Below are positions 7,988 through 12,271 of a stretch of DNA of 12,271 nucleotides, piece by piece. The stretch lies in the NCBI GenBank assembly GCA_023135025.1, contig JAGLTY010000027.1, positions 1 to 12,271 of the forward strand. The letters are read 5' to 3'. The notes under the pieces are model-generated. The model saw nothing but the letters and a program-made list of their open reading frames with translations. It was not told the DNA's origin and made no database searches. The stretch is from Bacteroidales bacterium. GTDB taxonomy: Bacteria; Bacteroidota; Bacteroidia; Bacteroidales; GCA-2748055. How positions within the stretch are numbered: position 1 is the first letter of the stretch; each line of letters starts with the position of its first letter. The position numbers were made by a program, and so were the translations under genes.

Positions 7988-9016
7988 ATGAAAACACGAA
8001 ATTTAATTGCCCTGCTGGTGGTAGCAGTTTTCAGCGGCTTATCTATTCAATCTTTTGCACAGGAGGAGTCGGTGGAACCTTTCCTGGGGATGTGGGCTCT
8101 GACCATCGATTATGATAATAGTAATGCCGGATGGCTGGAGGTGCGACAGGAGAAAGGATATCTCGATGCCGATCTTCTGTGGCGCGGGGGCAGTGTAAAT
8201 CCTGTTGGTTACACCCTGATAACAGATGACAACCTGTTGTTGGTTCAGGGCAGGGATGTGGTGAAAAAAAGAGAGGGGAAGCCAGACAGAACCTTGCACC
8301 CGCTTCAATGGTTCGAAGTGACCATGGAGGGTGAGAACCGGCTTGAAGGTGTGGCCACTTTCCCCAACAGGAACGGAGTAGGTGTTGAAATGGTTTCATT
8401 TACTGGTAAAAGGATCCCTCCCGTTGGTGAAGTCCCGAAATTGAAAAAGTCTATGTTCGGCGATCCGGTGAAGCTGTTTAGCGGAAAGGACCTGGCAGGC
8501 TGGGAACTGGCTGAAAAGGGTGCGGTTAGCGGATGGAAAGCAGTGGATGGCGTGATGGTTAATGACCCGGTCCAGAAGCAAGGTGAGGCACATATCCGCT
8601 ACGGAAACCTCAGAACCACAGCCACTTTTGAGGATTTTAACCTGAAACTGGAGGTCAATGTACCCAGAGGAAGCAACAGCGGGGTATACCTGCGCGGCAT
8701 TTATGAGGTACAGGTGATGGACAGCTATGGAAAGGAGCTTGATTCACATAACATGGGTGGCCTCTACAGCCGGATCACTCCGTCCGAGGCAGCGGAAAAG
8801 CCGGCAGGAGAGTGGCAGAAAATGGATATCACCCTTTACAAGCGCTACCTTACAGTGACACTGAACGGGAAGACCATCATTGACAACCAGCCCATAAAAG
8901 GGGTGACTGGTGGTGCACTTACCTCCGATGAATTCTCTCCAGGTCCCATCCTGCTTCAGGGCGATCATGGCAAGGTGAGCTACCGGAACATTGTACTGAC
9001 ACCGGTAGTGAAATAA
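7988..9016 (+). CDS. secreted DUF1080 (3-keto-disaccharide hydrolase family) protein
   Basis: This 342-residue protein begins with a Sec signal peptide (1-24, cleavage after SFA). Its first domain (about 28-145) is beta-rich, beginning FLGMWALTIDYD; it resembles the lipocalin-like N-domain found in related proteins. The second domain (about 160-340) is DUF1080, a concanavalin-like beta-sandwich: LFSGKDLAGWE (163-173), SNSGVYLRGIYEVQVMDS (229-246), GGLYSRITPS (257-266), PAGEWQKMDI (272-281) and GPILLQGDHGKVSYRNI (319-335). Characterised DUF1080 members cleave or process glycosides oxidised to 3-keto sugars; the substrate here is unknown. No lipobox cysteine is present, so it is probably a soluble periplasmic protein. 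The TTTG/TATCTTTA promoter and the inverted repeat lie upstream. fkp follows after 44 bp on the same strand, so read-through is possible. Confidence 0.92.
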   Translation: MKTRNLIALLVVAVFSGLSIQSFAQEESVEPFLGMWALTIDYDNSNAGWLEVRQEKGYLDADLLWRGGSVNPVGYTLITDDNLLLVQGRDVVKKREGKPDRTLHPLQWFEVTMEGENRLEGVATFPNRNGVGVEMVSFTGKRIPPVGEVPKLKKSMFGDPVKLFSGKDLAGWELAEKGAVSGWKAVDGVMVNDPVQKQGEAHIRYGNLRTTATFEDFNLKLEVNVPRGSNSGVYLRGIYEVQVMDSYGKELDSHNMGGLYSRITPSEAAEKPAGEWQKMDITLYKRYLTVTLNGKTIIDNQPIKGVTGGALTSDEFSPGPILLQGDHGKVSYRNIVLTPVVK

Positions 9017-9060
9017 GCGTTTTTACAAAAGCCTGACGCGCCTTGGAAAGAGATCCTCAA

Positions 9061-11919
9061 ATGCCCATCCAGAGATTGATCAGCCTGCCAGCCGGGATGA
9101 CCTCTACTTTTCATAAACTTGAGAATAGAGATCCTTCCAGATGGTTTTGTGATTCAGATCCGGAAGGGATGAAACTGGGTTCAGGAGGAGGGACGGCCCA
9201 TATCCTGTGGTCGGCATGGCAGCAATCCGGATTCGGGGGTTCATTGGAAGAGTGGTTATCGGTACAGCAGCGTATGGTGATCCATTCGGGAGGTGAGAGC
9301 CGGAGGTTACCAGCCTATGCTCCATACGGAAAATCGTTGCTGCCCATGCCGGTTTTTCGATGGTTCAAAGGGCAGCACCTGGATCAGAAGTTGCTCGATT
9401 TTCAGGCCTCGTTTTATGAGAAGATCCTGAAAAATGCTCCCGGTTGTTACACCACCCTGGTTGGCAGTGGTGATGTGATGTTCATTTCATCGGATCGGTT
9501 TAATAACCTTCCTGAAGCAGATGTGCTGCTGTTTGGTATCTGGGTGGACGATGCTGTCGCCTCGCGTCACGGGGTGTTTTTCAGCCGTCGTAACCGGCAG
9601 GATAGTCTCTCTTTTGTGAGACAAAAACCTGCTGTGGAGGATTTGAGGGACCTGGCCCAGGACTATCTATACCTGATGGATTCAGGGATCGTAATGATGA
9701 ATGGAGAGACCACCCTGAAACTGATGAAGAGATCAGGCTGGGTAGAGAATACCCAATCGTTTACGGGAGATGTTCCGGGGTATTATGATCTTTATAGCGA
9801 TATGTTAACGGCCTTTGGTGATGAGTCAGGTACAACAGACCCTGAACTGGCCGGTCTTACAGTGAAGCTGGTTCCTTTGCACGAGGGAGAGTTCTACCAT
9901 TTCGGTAGCAGCAGCGATATGATCGAATCCTCTCTGAGGCTCCAGAACAGGATCACTGACCAGCGCTTGAAACATGCCAGGGAGTCGGACCACCATCCAT
10001 CTATTTTTCAGCAAAATGCTGAAGTCAGGGTTGGTTTCAACAACGATAACCATCATATATGGATCGAAAACAGTTTTATACCCCAAACCTGGAAGCTCAA
10101 TCACCATCACATTCTTACCGGCATTCCTTCCAATTCATGGGAGGTGGAACTACCAGCTAACATCTGTCTGGATTTTGTACCCCTGCAGGGAGATGAGTAT
10201 TGTATGCGGATCTATGGATATGACGATGGATTCAGGGACTCACTGGAGAGGGGAGTCACATGGATGAACCAGCCCCTGGAGCAGTGGCTGGCTGAACGGG
10301 ACATCTCCCCGGAAGCAGCGGGGTTGGCAAAGGCAGCATCCATTTATGAACTTCCTGTTTTTCCGGTTGGGAGTACGAAGATGCTGGGAGAGATTCTGGG
10401 CGAGATGTTGGGTAGCCAGCAGAACGGATCGGGATGGATCAACTCACACCGACTATCAGCCAAAGAGCTTTCAGAACAGGCCGATGCCGAAAAATTATAC
10501 CGGCATAGAGATGAATTAAAGATCATGACCCTGCCCAAACTGGCAGCCAATCATCATAAGAGCATCTTCTACTTCCTCGATCTGGAGAGGACATCGATCG
10601 AATACCGGGATTCCGGACTGCAATTACCTGCTGAGCTCGTTTCAGGGGAGCCGATTATCAAAAGGATCAACGATTCCATGTTCCGGGCCAGGGTAACAGG
10701 TAACAGGGAGCTGGCCGTACGGTATGAAAAGCAGGCATTCGGGATTCTCCGTCAGGAGATGATCGATACTTTGAAAACCGAACCTGTAGTACCCGTCAGA
10801 AACATCCTGGACGATCAGATTCTGTGGGGAAGAAGCCCGGTAAGGCTCGATCTGGCAGGGGGGTGGACCGATACTCCACCTTATTGTATTATGGAGGGAG
10901 GTAAGGTGGTAAACCTCTCGGTGGAGCTGAATGGACAGCTTCCCCTGCAGGTATATGCCAGGCCCCTTGAGGAATCCAAGATTGTATTGCGATCCATCGA
11001 CCTGGGAGAGAAGACGGAGATCCACAGCTTTGAAGAACTCAATAACTATGACCAGCTGGGAGGCGGATTTTCCATTCCAAAGGCGGCACTGGTACTGGCC
11101 GGATTCGGTCCTCTGTTTTCGCAGAACCAATATCCCGACCTGACCTCACAGTTAAAAGCATTTGGCTGTGGCATTGAAATGTCGTTACTGGCGGCCATCC
11201 CAAAGGGTTCGGGACTGGGAACAAGTTCCAACCTGGCAGCTACGGTGCTGGGAACATTAAACGATTTCTGTGGGTTGGGCTGGGACAAGCATGCTATTGC
11301 CTACCGTACGCTTATCCTGGAGCAGATGCTCACCACCGGAGGCGGTTGGCAGGATCAGTTTGGAGGAATTTTTGATGGGGTTAAACTGCTGGAAACCGAA
11401 GCGGGTATCAGGCAGAATCCGGGCATCAAATGGTTGCCCGACCAGCTTTTTACCAATCGTGAAACCCGGGAGATGATGCTGTTGTACTATACGGGCGTAA
11501 CAAGGGTGGCACGTGATATCCTGGGGGAGATTGTAAAGGCCATGTTCCTGAATTCATCCGGTCACCTGGAGATTTTCAGTGAAATGAAGGTTCATGCCCG
11601 GGAGACTTTCGATACCATCCTGGGTAATGAATATGAGGGTCTGGCAGAAAAAGTGGCCATCAGCTGGGCTTTGAACCAGCAGCTCGACGAAGGCACCAAC
11701 CCTCCGGTGATTCGTGAGATAATTAACAGGGTGGATGATTACCTGCTGGGGTATAAGCTGCTTGGTGCTGGCGGAGGCGGTTATCTGATGATGTTTGCCA
11801 AATCGGCCGAAGCTGCCCTAAGAGTCAGGAAGAACCTGGAATCCAATCCACCCAATACCCGTGCCAGGTTTGTGGACTTCAGTGTTTCAAAAACCGGCTT
11901 CCAGATCTCCCGCTCCTAG
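9061..11919 (+). CDS. fkp: bifunctional L-fucokinase / L-fucose-1-phosphate guanylyltransferase
   Basis: The protein converts L-fucose with ATP to fucose-1-phosphate and then with GTP to GDP-L-fucose, the donor for fucosylated surface polysaccharides and glycoproteins in Bacteroides. At 952 residues it is close to the B. fragilis Fkp length (about 950) and colinear with it. The N-terminal pyrophosphorylase half has LGSGGGTA (39-46) and the nucleotide-binding GGESRRLPAYAP (77-88). The C-terminal GHMP-kinase half has SPVRLDLAGGWTDTPP (592-607), the ATP loop PKGSGLGTSSN (714-724), GGGWQDQFGG, and LGAGGGGYL (901-909), and ends GFQISRS like Fkp. No key residue appears lost. I chose the ATG at 9061 because MPIQRLISLPAG aligns with the Fkp N-terminus; a TTG at 9043 would add six residues. 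A weak GGAAAGAG lies 8 nt upstream. It is convergent with the TPR gene 13 bp downstream. Confidence 0.96.
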   Translation: MPIQRLISLPAGMTSTFHKLENRDPSRWFCDSDPEGMKLGSGGGTAHILWSAWQQSGFGGSLEEWLSVQQRMVIHSGGESRRLPAYAPYGKSLLPMPVFRWFKGQHLDQKLLDFQASFYEKILKNAPGCYTTLVGSGDVMFISSDRFNNLPEADVLLFGIWVDDAVASRHGVFFSRRNRQDSLSFVRQKPAVEDLRDLAQDYLYLMDSGIVMMNGETTLKLMKRSGWVENTQSFTGDVPGYYDLYSDMLTAFGDESGTTDPELAGLTVKLVPLHEGEFYHFGSSSDMIESSLRLQNRITDQRLKHARESDHHPSIFQQNAEVRVGFNNDNHHIWIENSFIPQTWKLNHHHILTGIPSNSWEVELPANICLDFVPLQGDEYCMRIYGYDDGFRDSLERGVTWMNQPLEQWLAERDISPEAAGLAKAASIYELPVFPVGSTKMLGEILGEMLGSQQNGSGWINSHRLSAKELSEQADAEKLYRHRDELKIMTLPKLAANHHKSIFYFLDLERTSIEYRDSGLQLPAELVSGEPIIKRINDSMFRARVTGNRELAVRYEKQAFGILRQEMIDTLKTEPVVPVRNILDDQILWGRSPVRLDLAGGWTDTPPYCIMEGGKVVNLSVELNGQLPLQVYARPLEESKIVLRSIDLGEKTEIHSFEELNNYDQLGGGFSIPKAALVLAGFGPLFSQNQYPDLTSQLKAFGCGIEMSLLAAIPKGSGLGTSSNLAATVLGTLNDFCGLGWDKHAIAYRTLILEQMLTTGGGWQDQFGGIFDGVKLLETEAGIRQNPGIKWLPDQLFTNRETREMMLLYYTGVTRVARDILGEIVKAMFLNSSGHLEIFSEMKVHARETFDTILGNEYEGLAEKVAISWALNQQLDEGTNPPVIREIINRVDDYLLGYKLLGAGGGGYLMMFAKSAEAALRVRKNLESNPPNTRARFVDFSVSKTGFQISRS

Positions 11920-11932
11920 GTTCCCCGAATGA

Positions 11933-12271
11933 TTAAGGCAAATCCAGAAGATCAAGGCCCTCCATTGCAGAAGTTCCACCTGGGGTATGCAGCAGGGCTT
12001 TCTGGAAAAGCACTTTCGCCTCCCGGAAATTGTTCAATTTGAAATGGGACCATGCCAGCATGCTCAGGGCGTCATAATCAAATGGGTAGAGATTGGCCAC
12101 CTTTTCGAAATATTTTCTGGCCGCTTCATAATCTTCCTTCCCATATAGGATCAAACCGAGCCTGTGAATGGCGATGGAGTTGTTGGGACTTATCTCCAGG
12201 ATTCTCTCATATTGGGCCATTACCATGGTCCAGTTGCCCATGGCTGCTCCCGGGTAGACAACTCCAAACCT
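11933..12271 (-). CDS. TPR-repeat protein (5' end beyond window)
   Basis: The frame is open from the right edge to a TAA at 11933-11935, giving 112 C-terminal residues. The visible part holds the end of one TPR unit (MAQYERILEISPNN), two full 34-residue units (starting SIAIHRLGLILYG and YDALSMLAWSHFK) and a partial last helix ending LLDLP. Each unit shows the small/large residue pattern with a closing Pro, as in YPFD and TPGG. TPR units bind proteins; no enzymatic domain is visible. An ATG at 12241 exists, but coding continues upstream to the edge (RFGVVYPGAAMG), so the true start is probably outside the window. Its role and partners cannot be told. Confidence 0.82.
   Translation of the reverse strand, partial: RFGVVYPGAAMGNWTMVMAQYERILEISPNNSIAIHRLGLILYGKEDYEAARKYFEKVANLYPFDYDALSMLAWSHFKLNNFREAKVLFQKALLHTPGGTSAMEGLDLLDLP

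Noticed and set aside
9017..9039. GCGT/ACGC stem after the DUF1080 stop
   Set aside because: Four base pairs with a long loop and the T-run inside the loop, not a terminator.
1..12271. Defence island, prophage, insertion sequence or CRISPR array
   Set aside because: No transposase, integrase, repeat-spacer pattern or nuclease gene; all reading frames are accounted for by ordinary chromosomal families.

Overview
The window looks like chromosomal DNA from a member of the Bacteroidota, most likely a Bacteroidales or Marinilabiliales relative. Four things point there. The 952-residue fucokinase/GDP-fucose pyrophosphorylase follows Bacteroides Fkp along its whole length. A secreted DUF1080 protein sits beside a Tat-signal TIM-barrel protein. 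Most starts lack a strong Shine-Dalgarno sequence. Promoter-like elements fit the Bacteroidota TTTG / TAnnTTTG pattern. I saw no phage, transposon, CRISPR, tRNA or rRNA signal, and no gene looks broken.

Layout, left to right. (1) 1-1898, minus: a TPR sensor histidine kinase whose C-terminus runs off the left edge. (2) 1936-3633, minus: a DEAD-box RNA helicase with a DbpA-type C-terminal RNA-binding domain, 37 bp upstream of the kinase and probably cotranscribed with it. (3) 3719-5515, plus: typA/bipA, divergent from the helicase across an 85-bp gap with back-to-back promoter-like elements in an imperfect dyad. (4) 5538-6857, minus: a MATE/DinF-type exporter with a GTG start, convergent with typA. 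(5) 6924-7808, minus: a Tat-signal sugar phosphate isomerase/epimerase-like TIM barrel. (6) 7988-9016, plus: a secreted two-domain DUF1080 (3-keto-disaccharide hydrolase family) protein, divergent from gene 5 across 179 bp. That gap holds a perfect 10-bp inverted repeat touching a good promoter. (7) 9061-11919, plus: fkp. (8) 11933-12271, minus: the C-terminal part of a TPR protein entering from the right edge.

Three themes emerge. The helicase and TypA are both ribosome-associated or RNA-remodelling factors and may be co-regulated from the shared divergent promoter. The DUF1080/TIM-barrel pair resembles the exported 3-keto-sugar modules of Bacteroidota, although the expected GFO/IDH/MocA dehydrogenase is not in the window. 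Fkp would make GDP-L-fucose for fucosylated surface glycans. There is no intergenic stretch above 300 bp. No wholly new system is evident; the sugar-processing pair with its inverted-repeat operator candidate is the best lead.
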